Source: Aquimarina muelleri DSM 19832 (GTDB taxonomy: Bacteria > Bacteroidota > Bacteroidia > Flavobacteriales > Flavobacteriaceae). Taken from it: a DNA stretch of 64,000 nt. The DNA is taken from contig NZ_KE387190.1 of NCBI RefSeq assembly GCF_000430665.1, positions 66,810-130,809 of the forward strand, read 5' to 3'. Both the position numbers and the translations under genes were made by a program. Within the stretch, counting starts at the first letter, position 1, and every line of letters begins with the position of its first letter. This document shows positions 35,446-44,814 of this stretch, piece by piece. The notes beneath the pieces are model-generated. The model made no database searches. It was given only the letters and a program-made list of their open reading frames with translations, and had not been told where the DNA came from.

Positions 35446-36431
35446 TTGTTTGGTTTTAAGTTTTTTTCTTACTCTGTTTACATTAGCTTTTCAGATTCCG
35501 CTATTTGTAATCCAAAAACAAAAGGCAAAGGGTTTTTGCATCTTGTTTTTTGACTATTACATAAAGTTAGAAAACAAAGTCGTAAAAAAATATTTCAACC
35601 TATATCACAGCAATGCATCAAACAGGATAAGAAACCTTATGGTTATATAAATTTTGTTTGTTTTTATTACATATATACACTAAATCACTTCTTTGTATAA
35701 AATAAAACCTTTGATTTTAAAGACCCCCGCAAGGATATACTCATCCCCGCACTATCTTTGATGCTCCCCGTAAAGATATTCTCATCCCCGCGCTATCTTT
35801 GGTTTTCCCCGTAAAGATATTCTCATCCCCGTATTAACTTTGCTTATCCCCGCGCTATATTTTATTCTCCCCGTTACTGGGATAATCATTTTATACCGGG
35901 GAGTATCATTTTATGCTAGGGATTTATAATTTACTAGCTGAGGAAGATAAAAGTAGTATGGGGAGTAAGATTATAGAGTAGTAAAAAGAAACTTATTTGT
36001 GTTTTCTTTAAATTATAATAATAGAGTTTTATGAAGTATTAAGACACAAGAATCCAACTACTATAATGTAATCCAGAAACATAAAATATTGATTAACTTC
36101 GTTTCTTACATAATAGATATATGGTTGTTAGTTTTAATTAAAATTGAATGGAAAACGAATTTCAAGAAATTGTACTTCACCGAACTGACAAATAATGAAT
36201 TAGAGTCGTAACTATAGAAGGAAAAAGTAGATCCAATAGCAATTAAAGTAACTGAATCCGAGATAGAAAAACGAAATATAGATACGAGGAAATTTACTAA
36301 AATCAAAGAATAGGTAATAATTGAAAAAGAGAAAAATAAAAACTTGAAGATAAATCGATGACTTAAGATATACTTGCTTTGCTTGGATTCATATATTTGT
36401 CGTTATCTGTAATTTTTTAAAATGTAAATAA
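35446..36431. other. Non-coding stretch with phased CCCCG array and gene-like debris
   Basis: About 1 kb with no intact gene. It contains the CCCCG array at 35725-35873. At 36147-36310 there is text that reads like a broken gene (MENEFQEIVLHRTDK followed by stops, then AIKVTESEIEKRNI in another frame). The promoter of the hydrolase-like lipoprotein gene lies near 36400. Confidence 0.4.
35725..35873. repeat. Phased array of CCCCG boxes, about 20.5-nt period
   Basis: CCCCG occurs at 35725, 35745, 35766, 35786, 35807, 35827, 35848 and 35869, with spacings alternating 20 and 21. Pairs of boxes form a 41-nt unit (CCCCGTAAAGATATTCTCAT then CCCCGCGCTATCTTTG), repeated about three times with decay. 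CGGGG in the opposite sense follows at 35897. A 41-nt unit changes reading frame each time, so it is not a coding repeat. Confidence 0.75.
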
Positions 36432-37076
36432 ATGAAAGTAAATCTTATAATAGGGATTCTTTTTTGCTCGATGTTATACGCTTGTGAAAAGAAAAACGAC
36501 GACAGATTTATTTTTTTTATTCACAACCGATTTTTAGAAACTCATGATGTAAACGAATCTCACCCTGAATTTGGACGAACAGAATATAAAGAAATTATAA
36601 CCGAACTCGAAAAAGGAGGCAGTAAAGTTATTAGCGAAATAAGAAACGGAAATGTAAATGCCCGAGAATATGCAATTCGAATTATAAACCAAATAGAGGG
36701 CTTATTAAAAAAAGGGATCGAACCAAAAAATATTACGGTGGTAGGAACTTCAAAAGGTGGATATATAGCCCAATATGTTTCAACTTTAGCAAATAACCCT
36801 GACCTAAATTTTGTATTTGTCGCTAGCTTTACAAAGGATGATATTTTAAATATTCCCGAAATCAATTATTGTGGAAATATTTTGACTATTTATGAAAAAT
36901 CAGATCCATTTGGAGTTTCTGCAATTGACAGAAAAACAAGCTCAACCTGTAAAATCGATCATTTTAAAGAGGTTGAACTACATACAGGTATGGAACATGG
37001 TTTTTTATTTAAACCTTTAAAAGAATGGATCGAACCAACCATAAAATGGGCAAATGGAAACTATGAACTAGAATGA
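36432..37076 (+). CDS. Alpha/beta-hydrolase-like lipoprotein
   Basis: The 214-residue product has a signal ending in lipobox MLYAC (about C18). RFIFFIHNRFLE is the first strand, NITVVGTSKGGYIAQYV a nucleophile elbow (Ser), ILTIYEKSDPFG an acid strand and MEHGFLF a candidate catalytic His. The protein is small for the fold but complete in motifs. Probably a periplasmic esterase-like protein of unknown substrate. Confidence 0.7.
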   Translation: MKVNLIIGILFCSMLYACEKKNDDRFIFFIHNRFLETHDVNESHPEFGRTEYKEIITELEKGGSKVISEIRNGNVNAREYAIRIINQIEGLLKKGIEPKNITVVGTSKGGYIAQYVSTLANNPDLNFVFVASFTKDDILNIPEINYCGNILTIYEKSDPFGVSAIDRKTSSTCKIDHFKEVELHTGMEHGFLFKPLKEWIEPTIKWANGNYELE

Positions 37077-37139
37077 AAACTATGTAAAAGACTATATACA
37101 TAGTAGTATTATTACAAAATAAAATAAAGAAGATCATAT

Positions 37140-38051
37140 ATGACAAAAACAACAATTTTAGTGAATGGAGTTGAAATTGAAAAATCAATAATATCAAAAC
37201 TTCTACTAGAAAATGAAAAATTAAAAGCAGTTAAATATGTTTGTGAAAAAGCAAATGTAGGATTGCTGGAATCTAAAAATATTGTTGAGCAATTTCAAGC
37301 AGGGAATATAGATAATTATAAGTATCAAGAGGTAAAGAAACCATCATCTTTGATAGAAAGAACCAAACCAAAAAAATTTAGTTTAATAAAAAAAATGGGG
37401 ATCATTTTTGGTGTTATGGCGATAACCATATTCTTATTTTTATATAAATACATAGGATTTCAGCATATTCCACATCACATAGAAAATATAATGAATAACG
37501 GATTTCCTAATGTATCGATGTCATCTTCAGAAAATGATACAGAAATCTCTGTAGAAGCTGTAGAATCTGTAGAGGCAGTAGAAACGATTCAAAGCCCGAT
37601 GGATACTTTGATTTGGGTAAATGCACAAAAAAACAACCATTATATTCCTGAAAATGTATTAGAAGAATGGGAAATTTATAAAAAAATAGATTTTTCAAAA
37701 TTAATTGAAGCTACTGATAAACCAACTAATAAAGAAGCTCAAGCAGCAATAGTTAGGCATTATAAAGGTGAAGTAATACAGCTTTTAGAACAGTATCAAG
37801 CACATATACAAATAGGAAAATGTTATAATGCACCATTACAATTTTCAGAAAAAAATGGTCAACAAATAGCAAGAGTTACTGCTATGGTTTCTGCTTTTAA
37901 TACAAAAAATGACAATTTAGGTAATATTCAACGACCGCTGAATATCGTTTATGATTTTGTAAAATATGAATCAGATCCAGATACTTGGTATATTACTGAT
38001 TTTAGCCAGAGTATACCTTTTGATTATGTATTAAATGCAGACAGATGGTAA
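37140..38051 (+). CDS. Single-span protein with an L7/L12-C-terminal-like domain
   Basis: The 303-residue product starts with LKAVKYVCEKANVGLLESKN (about 22-41), which matches the ribosomal L7/L12 C-terminal pattern (K-x-V-(K/R)-x-x-T/A-x-x-G-L-x-E-(A/S)-K-x-x-V). This fold is reused in Bacteroidetes membrane proteins. One TM helix follows (GIIFGVMAITIFLFLYKYIGF, about 84-104), then a 195-residue extracytoplasmic domain with no known motif. It overlaps the downstream PQQ-like propeller gene by 7 bases, so the two probably act together. Confidence 0.6.
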   Translation: MTKTTILVNGVEIEKSIISKLLLENEKLKAVKYVCEKANVGLLESKNIVEQFQAGNIDNYKYQEVKKPSSLIERTKPKKFSLIKKMGIIFGVMAITIFLFLYKYIGFQHIPHHIENIMNNGFPNVSMSSSENDTEISVEAVESVEAVETIQSPMDTLIWVNAQKNNHYIPENVLEEWEIYKKIDFSKLIEATDKPTNKEAQAAIVRHYKGEVIQLLEQYQAHIQIGKCYNAPLQFSEKNGQQIARVTAMVSAFNTKNDNLGNIQRPLNIVYDFVKYESDPDTWYITDFSQSIPFDYVLNADRW

Positions 38052-39160
38052 AATATCTTTATAGCCTTTGTTTTATATTATTTTTATACTCTTGTTCTGA
38101 AAATGAAAAAGAATACAAAAACCTATACTTAACTACCGATACAAGTGATGTATATTGTTTTGATCTTACAAAAAAACAATTATTGTGGCATTCAAAAGCA
38201 GAAAACGAATATAACAATGAATTAACTTTTTTTACTATAAAAGGCGACAAGTTAATCAAAGCTTATTTAGATTGTAATATTGTACAATTCAATAAGTTTA
38301 ACGGAAAAAAAGAATGGGAGCTAAAGGACACCATTTCTAGTCAACACCGGTATTATGATTATGATTTTGATAACATAAGGTATGTTATGTTTAGCCAATA
38401 CCCCGCTGTATATAAGGATAATATTATTTTTGGAAATAGTAAAGGTGAAATAAAATCAGTAAACCCATTAACAAAAAAAGTAAATTGGATTTATCAAAAT
38501 CCAAATCCAATTATAACAAGCCCTAAAATCTTAAATAACGTACTTTTTATAAATTTAGGTTATGATGTTATAAGTTTAAATTTAGAAAATGGTAAAATGA
38601 TTTCGCGTATTACTTTTGATAAGGGAATTCCTAACGAAGTGGTATTTGATGAAGATAAAATATATGTGGTAACCGAGTATGGAAGCGTTTTTTGTTTAAA
38701 TGAAAATTTAGAAATAGTCTGGGAACATAAAAGACCATTGGAAAAACTTTATATTAATAAAAATGTATTTATACATCATAACAATCTTTATTTTGGGAAC
38801 AAAGTAATTATAGCTTTAAATAAAACTACAGGAGATTTACAATGGGAACATAAATTAGATAATAAAGATGGTGAAAATTCATTATTATCTATAGATAAAT
38901 ATCCAGATGGAATTATTGTAAACACAGCTAATAGTATTTTAAAAATATCAAAAAGCGGAAAAATTATAAAAGAGAAAAAATTTCATAACAAGCAATTGTT
39001 TGGTGAAATACTATCCTCTGGAAAACATTATTTTTATACTACTACAGATGGTAACCTGTATAGTATTGACGAAGAGTTAGAGAAGGAAGAAATTATATAT
39101 GACAAGATTAATTTGTCAACAAAAAAAAGTTTTGAAAACACATATATGTATGCAGAATAA
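38045..39160 (+). CDS. PQQ-like beta-propeller lipoprotein
   Basis: The 371-residue product has lipobox LYSC (about C17) and repeated propeller strands: VYCFDLTKKQLLWH, IVQFNKFNGKKEWEL, IKSVNPLTKKVNWIY, VISLNLENGKMISR, VFCLNENLEIVWEH, IIALNKTTGDLQWEH and LYSIDEELEKEE. This is the (V/I)-x-x-(L/F)-(D/N)-x-x-T/N-G-x-x-x-W repeat of PQQ/BamB-like propellers, here about seven blades without enzyme residues. Such proteins usually scaffold complexes at the outer membrane. Coupled to the preceding gene by overlap. Confidence 0.75.
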   Translation: MVKYLYSLCFILFLYSCSENEKEYKNLYLTTDTSDVYCFDLTKKQLLWHSKAENEYNNELTFFTIKGDKLIKAYLDCNIVQFNKFNGKKEWELKDTISSQHRYYDYDFDNIRYVMFSQYPAVYKDNIIFGNSKGEIKSVNPLTKKVNWIYQNPNPIITSPKILNNVLFINLGYDVISLNLENGKMISRITFDKGIPNEVVFDEDKIYVVTEYGSVFCLNENLEIVWEHKRPLEKLYINKNVFIHHNNLYFGNKVIIALNKTTGDLQWEHKLDNKDGENSLLSIDKYPDGIIVNTANSILKISKSGKIIKEKKFHNKQLFGEILSSGKHYFYTTTDGNLYSIDEELEKEEIIYDKINLSTKKSFENTYMYAE

Positions 39161-39331
39161 GGATGTCTGATATATAATTATTTTAATAGAAAATAATAAC
39201 AACTCATTAGTAGTTCAATTTGTTTTATCTCTAATAATAATGCTTCAAAAAAACGGAAGACGTAATAATGCACATAATCGAATTTAAGTACTTTAAAGAA
39301 AAAGAGAAATAACGGTTTATCTTTCAGAAAA

Positions 39332-39358
39332 ATTTAATCCACATTGTGGAGTTTAATT
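39332..39358. repeat. 27-nt dispersed repeat, copy 2
   Basis: Identical to 25598-25624 over 27 bases in the same orientation, centred on TCCACA-T-TGTGGA. Flanks of the two copies differ. Confidence 0.75.
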
Positions 39359-39530
39359 AGATACTTTTTTTAAAGTACAACAATCTGCTAATTTTAAATG
39401 GAGTTTATCTATATATGAAGACTCAACGCATATTACCACACGAATAAAAAGTATGCATAGAGGATTATTGAAATTATCGGAATATTGAAAAGAATTCAAA
39501 AAAGTAATTTTTAGATCTTTATAAATATCA

Positions 39531-39574
39531 AAAATCCCCCTGCACTTGTGGTTCTATTTGTACAGGAGGATTTT
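39531..39574 (-). terminator. Terminator of the surface chitinase gene
   Basis: AAAATCCCCCTGCA (39531-39544) and TACAGGAGGATTTT (39561-39574) pair in 12 of 14 positions. Read on the minus strand the stem is followed by T residues, 28 bases after the chitinase stop. Confidence 0.6.
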
Positions 39575-39601
39575 AACAATCAAAAACTATTTTATTTATT
39601 G

Positions 39602-41431
39602 TTAATTACAGGTTTTTATGATTTTCCACCAATGCTCACCACTACCAGGAGTTACCCAAATTGGCCCTGATTGAGCTTCGTATAAGATACCTTGATGTAC
39701 CACTTGATCACCAGTATTATAAACAGTTGGATATGCTTCCCAATTAGCGATACCAGTACAAGAACCACCATTACCACCAGTTGTAATGGTTATGGATATA
39801 GCAGCTGATGTAGATGTAGCATTGGTGTTATCGGTTGCTTTTGCAGTTAAGCTATAGTTTCCAACCGAGGCATTAGCCCAAGTATAACTATATGGGCTGG
39901 ATACATCTTCTCCTAATTTAGTATTACCTTGATAAAATTCTACTTTAGTTACAGTTCCGTCTGTATCTGTAGCATTTGCAGTTATAGTAATAGACTGCCC
40001 TTGGGTAATACTTTGTGTATTAGTTGGAGAAGTAATAGATACTGTTGGGGATTGATTTTCTCCTCCTGTACCATCACAATCTTTAACAAACTCCCAAGGC
40101 TTACTATCCCCAGAATTAGTTTCAGGATTATCATTTTTTGTCCACCATTTTGCTTTGTATAATTTACCGTTATAAACAGCTTCCTGGTCTGTATTATAAA
40201 TTTTTGAAGCAATCCATGTAGCAGCTTTACATCCAGAGCCATTACCACCACCACCTCCAGTATATGGAGATCGAGGGTAGTTTTCTGCATTAGCTATTGC
40301 TTGAGATGAAGAAACGCCTCTTAATATTTCACTTGCTGTATAAAGATAACCGTATGCAGAAGAAGAGTTGTTGCCAAGTAAGAGTTGCCAAATCATGATA
40401 CCATCATACGTAGTATTATTGGTAGCAATATGTCCAGAAAGATCTGCTACATTCTGGTAGGTATACTCATAATAAGGTCCCCACGGCTCATTTGGATAAT
40501 GAATACCAGCAGCAATAGAAAAACCATATTGATCTGAATAATGTTTATAAGCATCGTACATTATTTTTCGATTACTTGCAGCTCCTGTGTTATATCCTTG
40601 ATAAGCAATAAGATCAATTTTATCTCCGACAGCTTTCATAACAGGTATCATATGTCCTGTAGTAGCAAAACCAAATAAACTTATAGCTTTATTAGGAGTA
40701 GTTGCATTATATAGATTAGCATCCGATTCCCCGGTTACAACATTTCTTTTACTATACGCAAAAGGAGAGGAGGAGTCATCATTGTTTAAACCTCCTAATG
40801 CCCCAACACCAGCAGGAGCACAAGCCAATAAATATTGTCCTTTTGGCATAATCGCTCTCGAGTTGTTAAAGAAATCAATAAAACGTTGTACGTTAACTGG
40901 GTTTCCTATAGTTGCAAAAGTACCGTTAGGCTCAAAATCCCAATCAATACCTTCAAATCCCATATCATCTACCAGATCTTTAATTTGCTGATAATTAATA
41001 TCATAAGCTGCATCGCTACCCCAGTAGGTCTCACCACCCACAGATAAAATAACTTTAGTTCCTTTTGATTTTAGAGCAGCAACAGATTCTTTTAAAATAT
41101 CACCACCATATGGAGTTTGTATTCCTGTATTGGTTATGTCTAAAGATCCTTTTTGGTATCTAAGATTTGGTTTAGCAAATGCTAGAAATACATGTGTAAC
41201 ATGTTTAGGGATGTCTCTTAATTTAGACCCTTTTCCATCTTCAGGGTAACTTTCTGACCAAGAAGGGAAATATCCTAAAATAATAGGTTTTGTTAAAGCA
41301 GCTTTATTTGTAATAGTAGATTCTGTATTTTGAGTACTTAAAGTTTCGTCTTCTAAGAAACTTTCATTTGTACAGGAAAAAAAACAGACCTGTATTAGTA
41401 TTACAGCAGTTATTTTTTTAAGTAAGTTCAT
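39602..41431 (-). CDS. GH18 chitinase lipoprotein with chitin-binding and Ig-like modules
   Basis: The 609-residue product has lipobox FFSC (C20) with acidic residues nearby, so it is probably cell-surface anchored. A GH18 domain (about 48-385) carries GFEGIDWDFEP, giving the D-x-D-x-E catalytic set D163, D165 and E167; the usual first Asp is Glu. After a Gly-rich linker come a CBM5/12-type chitin-binding module (ATWIASKIYNTDQEAVYNGK to WEFVKDC), an Ig-like domain (PTVSITSPTNTQSITQ to SITI) and a second CBM5/12 module (NWEAYPTVYNTGDQVVHQG to the end). It has no T9SS sorting domain, unlike the two secreted chitinases. It cuts chitin chains next to the SusCD importer. Confidence 0.93.
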   Translation of the reverse strand: MNLLKKITAVILIQVCFFSCTNESFLEDETLSTQNTESTITNKAALTKPIILGYFPSWSESYPEDGKGSKLRDIPKHVTHVFLAFAKPNLRYQKGSLDITNTGIQTPYGGDILKESVAALKSKGTKVILSVGGETYWGSDAAYDINYQQIKDLVDDMGFEGIDWDFEPNGTFATIGNPVNVQRFIDFFNNSRAIMPKGQYLLACAPAGVGALGGLNNDDSSSPFAYSKRNVVTGESDANLYNATTPNKAISLFGFATTGHMIPVMKAVGDKIDLIAYQGYNTGAASNRKIMYDAYKHYSDQYGFSIAAGIHYPNEPWGPYYEYTYQNVADLSGHIATNNTTYDGIMIWQLLLGNNSSSAYGYLYTASEILRGVSSSQAIANAENYPRSPYTGGGGGNGSGCKAATWIASKIYNTDQEAVYNGKLYKAKWWTKNDNPETNSGDSKPWEFVKDCDGTGGENQSPTVSITSPTNTQSITQGQSITITANATDTDGTVTKVEFYQGNTKLGEDVSSPYSYTWANASVGNYSLTAKATDNTNATSTSAAISITITTGGNGGSCTGIANWEAYPTVYNTGDQVVHQGILYEAQSGPIWVTPGSGEHWWKIIKTCN

Positions 41432-41483
41432 AATTAAATAATTTTAGAGTTTGTGTATAGTTATAAGAAGCAATTAGTATATG

Positions 41484-43787
41484 TTAATGAAAAATCATAT
41501 TTTCATCTACAGTATGATAATCCACTTCAGATGCTTTTCTATATTTTAACTCAACAGTATTCCAATCGGTAGCCCAACCTTTTGCAATATTGTTTAAGTA
41601 TATAATTTTAAGTTTATGTTTTCCTTTTTGTAATGCTATTGAATTTTCTTTTGGATGTTTTTTTAATGCGTCTTTATAGTCAATAATTAATTGATCTGCT
41701 ATCCATACTTGATCTTGGCAACTAGAAAAATAATATACACCATCCTCTGGGATTTCTAAATAACCATTCATAACAACAGCTTTAAAATTATCTTTATTTA
41801 CTTCATGCCCCCAGTGATATGTAGTATTAGCATCTTCGATGGATTTAATAATAGAGTTAGTGGTTATAGTATTATTTGGAATTTCGTCTATGTTTTTAAA
41901 ATACCCTTTAGTTTCATGTTTAATAAGTCCTTTAGATAATTTTTTTGTAGTAACAGCAGGAATGATCTCTTCTTTTGTAACCATTAGCTTTCTAACAATA
42001 CTCATTTTTCCATTTTGTAAAACTGAAGCTATTCGTAAATCGGTAGTTTCTTTAAAACGTAAAGGTTTTTCATAAATTGTACTGGTTATAATTGGATCTG
42101 TTCCATCTATAGTATATACCATTTTTACGGGATGTGTTGTAGAAAAAGGTACTGTAACACTATCTGTAAATACTATTCTGTTAGTAGTTGGTCCTTCTGG
42201 TAGAGGTATATGATAATTTATAGTATGGTAATCTAATATAGCATAGACATTGTTTAATCTACTTAAAAAATCTTCAAAATTTTTATTTTCCTTTGCAGTC
42301 CATGTAACTTCTGCTAAAGCTATGATACGTGGATATAATAAATATTCGATTGTTTCTTCTTTATAGGTGTATTCTGTCCATATATTTCCTTGAGCACCTA
42401 AAATATGCTTTTTCTTATCTTCTTCAATTTCTTTAGGTATAGGATCATAGGTATAGACTTTTTCTAAAGGAATATATCCTCCAAAGGCTAAAGGTTCTAC
42501 TTTAGGATCTCCTTGGTAGAAGTTGAAATAACAGTATTGTGAGGGGTTCATAATAACATCATGCCCTTTATTGGCAGCGTTAATACCTCCTTCTTCTCCT
42601 TGCCATGACATAATATTTGTAGTAGGAGTGATGCCACCTTCTAAAATCTCATCCCAACCAATCATCTTTTTTTGATATTTTGATAAGATTTTTTCTACAC
42701 GAGCCATAAAATAGCTTTGAAGCTCTTTTTCATCTTTTAAACCTTCTCGTTTTTTTAGATTCTGGCATTCCACAGAATTTTTCCATTGATCTTTTGGTAC
42801 TTCATCACCACCCATATGATAGTATTCATAAGGAAAAAGAGCAGTCATTTCTATAATGACATCTTCAATAAAAGTGTATGTTTCTTTTTTTGCAGCACAT
42901 AATATATTAGATTCTACTCCCCATAAGTTTCTTACTTCATATTTTTCTTTTCCACACGAAAGCTCTGGATAAGCTGCTAAAATAGCAGCGGCATGACCAG
43001 GAGTATCAAACTCGGGTACTACATCTATAAAGCGATCTTTTGCATATTGTACAACTTCCTTTATTTCTTCTTGAGTATAATATCCTTGATGTATAGACCC
43101 ATCTTCATTTTTTCGGATAGATCCAATTTCAGTAAGTTTAGGATATTTTTTTATTTCTATTCTCCAACCTTGATCATCGGTTAGATGCCAGTGAAATTTA
43201 TTAATCTTAAAAAGAGATAATACATCTAATTGTTTTTTTATAAAATCAATAGAAAAAAAGTGTCGTGAAACGTCGAGATGCATTCCTCTCCAACCAAATC
43301 TTGGTGCATCTTCTATCTCTAAAGCTTGAATTTGAATAGGAAGTTCCATTTGAGATTTATTCTCAGAGTAGATAGGTAAAAGTTGTGTAAAGGTTTGCAT
43401 ACCATAAAATAAACCTTGATTTGTGGTTGCAGTTATTTTTACACCTTCTTTAGATATAGATAGATTGTATTCTTCTTTTTTTAGGTTAAGAGATTTGTTT
43501 TTAACTAATTGTATGCTGTTTTTTTTGTCTTTATTAGTATTTATAGAGAAAGTATGCCCAGTAAGCGTTTTTATTTTTTCTATAAAATACTTTGCGATAG
43601 TTTTAGAAGACTCTTCTGTATAAACAATCGAAGTATTTTTATTAATTTCAAATCCTCCTGGTTTTTTATTTATTTTAAGTGGTTTAGGAGTGATTTGAAG
43701 AGATTTATCTATTAAAGGTGTAGAATTTTCTGGGTTTTTACAGGTTATAAAAATCAAGAAAAATATTGGTATAATTCGTAAATTCAT
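41484..43787 (-). CDS. GH20 beta-N-acetylhexosaminidase lipoprotein
   Basis: The 767-residue product has a lipobox IFITC (C16), a GH20b N-terminal domain (about 30-160) and the catalytic barrel from about 165 (RFGWRGMHLDVSRHFFS). The HMGGDEVPKDQW motif supplies the catalytic Asp-Glu pair D328/E329. The C-terminal 250 residues contain a chitobiase-C-like segment (VKMVYTIDGTDPIITS) and a PA14-like module (VYYFSSCQDQVWIADQLII). It releases GlcNAc from chitobiose and other short chains, probably in the periplasm. It is 2 bases downstream of the kinase gene, so the two are co-transcribed. Confidence 0.93.
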   Translation of the reverse strand: MNLRIIPIFFLIFITCKNPENSTPLIDKSLQITPKPLKINKKPGGFEINKNTSIVYTEESSKTIAKYFIEKIKTLTGHTFSINTNKDKKNSIQLVKNKSLNLKKEEYNLSISKEGVKITATTNQGLFYGMQTFTQLLPIYSENKSQMELPIQIQALEIEDAPRFGWRGMHLDVSRHFFSIDFIKKQLDVLSLFKINKFHWHLTDDQGWRIEIKKYPKLTEIGSIRKNEDGSIHQGYYTQEEIKEVVQYAKDRFIDVVPEFDTPGHAAAILAAYPELSCGKEKYEVRNLWGVESNILCAAKKETYTFIEDVIIEMTALFPYEYYHMGGDEVPKDQWKNSVECQNLKKREGLKDEKELQSYFMARVEKILSKYQKKMIGWDEILEGGITPTTNIMSWQGEEGGINAANKGHDVIMNPSQYCYFNFYQGDPKVEPLAFGGYIPLEKVYTYDPIPKEIEEDKKKHILGAQGNIWTEYTYKEETIEYLLYPRIIALAEVTWTAKENKNFEDFLSRLNNVYAILDYHTINYHIPLPEGPTTNRIVFTDSVTVPFSTTHPVKMVYTIDGTDPIITSTIYEKPLRFKETTDLRIASVLQNGKMSIVRKLMVTKEEIIPAVTTKKLSKGLIKHETKGYFKNIDEIPNNTITTNSIIKSIEDANTTYHWGHEVNKDNFKAVVMNGYLEIPEDGVYYFSSCQDQVWIADQLIIDYKDALKKHPKENSIALQKGKHKLKIIYLNNIAKGWATDWNTVELKYRKASEVDYHTVDENMIFH

Positions 43788-43789
43788 TA

Positions 43790-44659
43790 CTAGCTTAGTT
43801 TTTGAAGAGTTCTATCTTTGATGGTGCGAATTACTAAATGATCTATCGGTTTTTTAACAAAACTCTTTACTTGGTATCCTTTGTCATTTAATAATTTTTT
43901 TACAATGTCCTGAGAGTAATAAGCTACAGAACCTACAAAATGTATAGGATACTTAGATACTTCTTCTTTATATTGAAAAATATATGTGTTTATAAATTTT
44001 GAGATACCTTCATATAAAATATCTTCTATGTATGCATTTTCACGATTTTTGAAAAGAAATTGAGCGAAAGAAGCTAAATATTTACTTGGATTATCAATGC
44101 TGTATAATTTATTTAAGAGGTGATCCAATTCTATTTTATAATCACTTTTAAATAATATTGTTAAATCCATCGGCATTCTACCTAAAAAATAATCTTTAAG
44201 TAGTTTTTTTCCAAAATAATTACCACTTCCTTCATCTGCTAACAGATATCCAAGAGCTGGAAATTTTTGAATAACTTTTTTACCATCAAAATAACAACAA
44301 TTTGTTCCAGTACCTAGAATACAAACTATACTAGGTTTGTTTGTAGTAGCTTTTACAGCTCCTATTATGTCTTCTTCAACCGCTATAAATTTAGCGTCTT
44401 TGAATACTGTTTGTAATACCAGACGTATTCTTTTTTTAGTTTCTGCTTCTCCACATCCTGCTCCATAAAAATGTACTTCGTTTATTAAGTGTCTTTTTTG
44501 TAGGATCAAATCTGCTTTCTCTACAATATTCTGAATAGCATTATCGGAAAGTAAAATAGGGTTTATGCCATCTGTTTTTATTTTATGAATAGGTTGTCCT
44601 TTTTCTGTGACTAGAACCCAATCACATTTGGTAGAACCGCTATCTGCAAATAATATCAT
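43790..44659 (-). CDS. N-acetylglucosamine kinase, BadF/BadG/BcrA family
   Basis: The 289-residue product has the ASKHA fold: phosphate-1 motif LFADSGSTKCDWVL, the segment DGINPILL, EEDIIGAVKATTNKPSIVCI, and phosphate-2 motif LGTGTNCCYFDG followed by LADEGSGNYFGKKLL. This family includes mammalian GlcNAc kinase and is common in Bacteroidetes amino-sugar loci. It should convert imported GlcNAc to GlcNAc-6-phosphate with ATP in the cytoplasm. It lies 2 bases before the GH20 gene and 155 bases after nagB, with a terminator between. Confidence 0.88.
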   Translation of the reverse strand: MILFADSGSTKCDWVLVTEKGQPIHKIKTDGINPILLSDNAIQNIVEKADLILQKRHLINEVHFYGAGCGEAETKKRIRLVLQTVFKDAKFIAVEEDIIGAVKATTNKPSIVCILGTGTNCCYFDGKKVIQKFPALGYLLADEGSGNYFGKKLLKDYFLGRMPMDLTILFKSDYKIELDHLLNKLYSIDNPSKYLASFAQFLFKNRENAYIEDILYEGISKFINTYIFQYKEEVSKYPIHFVGSVAYYSQDIVKKLLNDKGYQVKSFVKKPIDHLVIRTIKDRTLQKLS

Positions 44660-44736
44660 TAGCTATCATTTATTAATTATTTTATTTTTTGAAGAAAATT
44701 TTATTTAATGAGCGTTTGTAGGAGAAAATATTTTAA

Positions 44737-44780
44737 AAAAGAATCCTTCCCTCAATAATTGTTATTAAGGGAGGATTTTT
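44737..44780 (-). terminator. Terminator after nagB
   Basis: An imperfect inverted repeat (GAATCCTTCCCTCAATAA from 44741, mirrored by TTATTAAGGGAGGATT) with a T-run on the minus strand lies 35-78 bases after the nagB stop. Confidence 0.65.
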
Positions 44781-44814
44781 AGAGTATAACTCTATAACAA
44801 ACAAAACATATATA

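Larger units (their letters stand above)
39161..39601. other. Intergenic stretch with a repeat copy and a terminator
   Basis: No gene is seen. It holds the second copy of a 27-nt repeat (39332-39358) and the hairpin at 39531-39574 that ends the chitinase transcript. Text around 39360-39490 reads like a decayed coding stretch without an open frame. Confidence 0.4.

Noticed and set aside
35725..35901. CRISPR-like appearance of the CCCCG array
   Set aside because: The repeated part is only five bases with half-conserved flanks, the period is 20-21, the units between boxes resemble each other, and no cas gene is present.
36106..36306. 66-codon minus-strand open frame
   Set aside because: The opposite strand shows broken gene-like text; the minus frame is its shadow and has no start signal.
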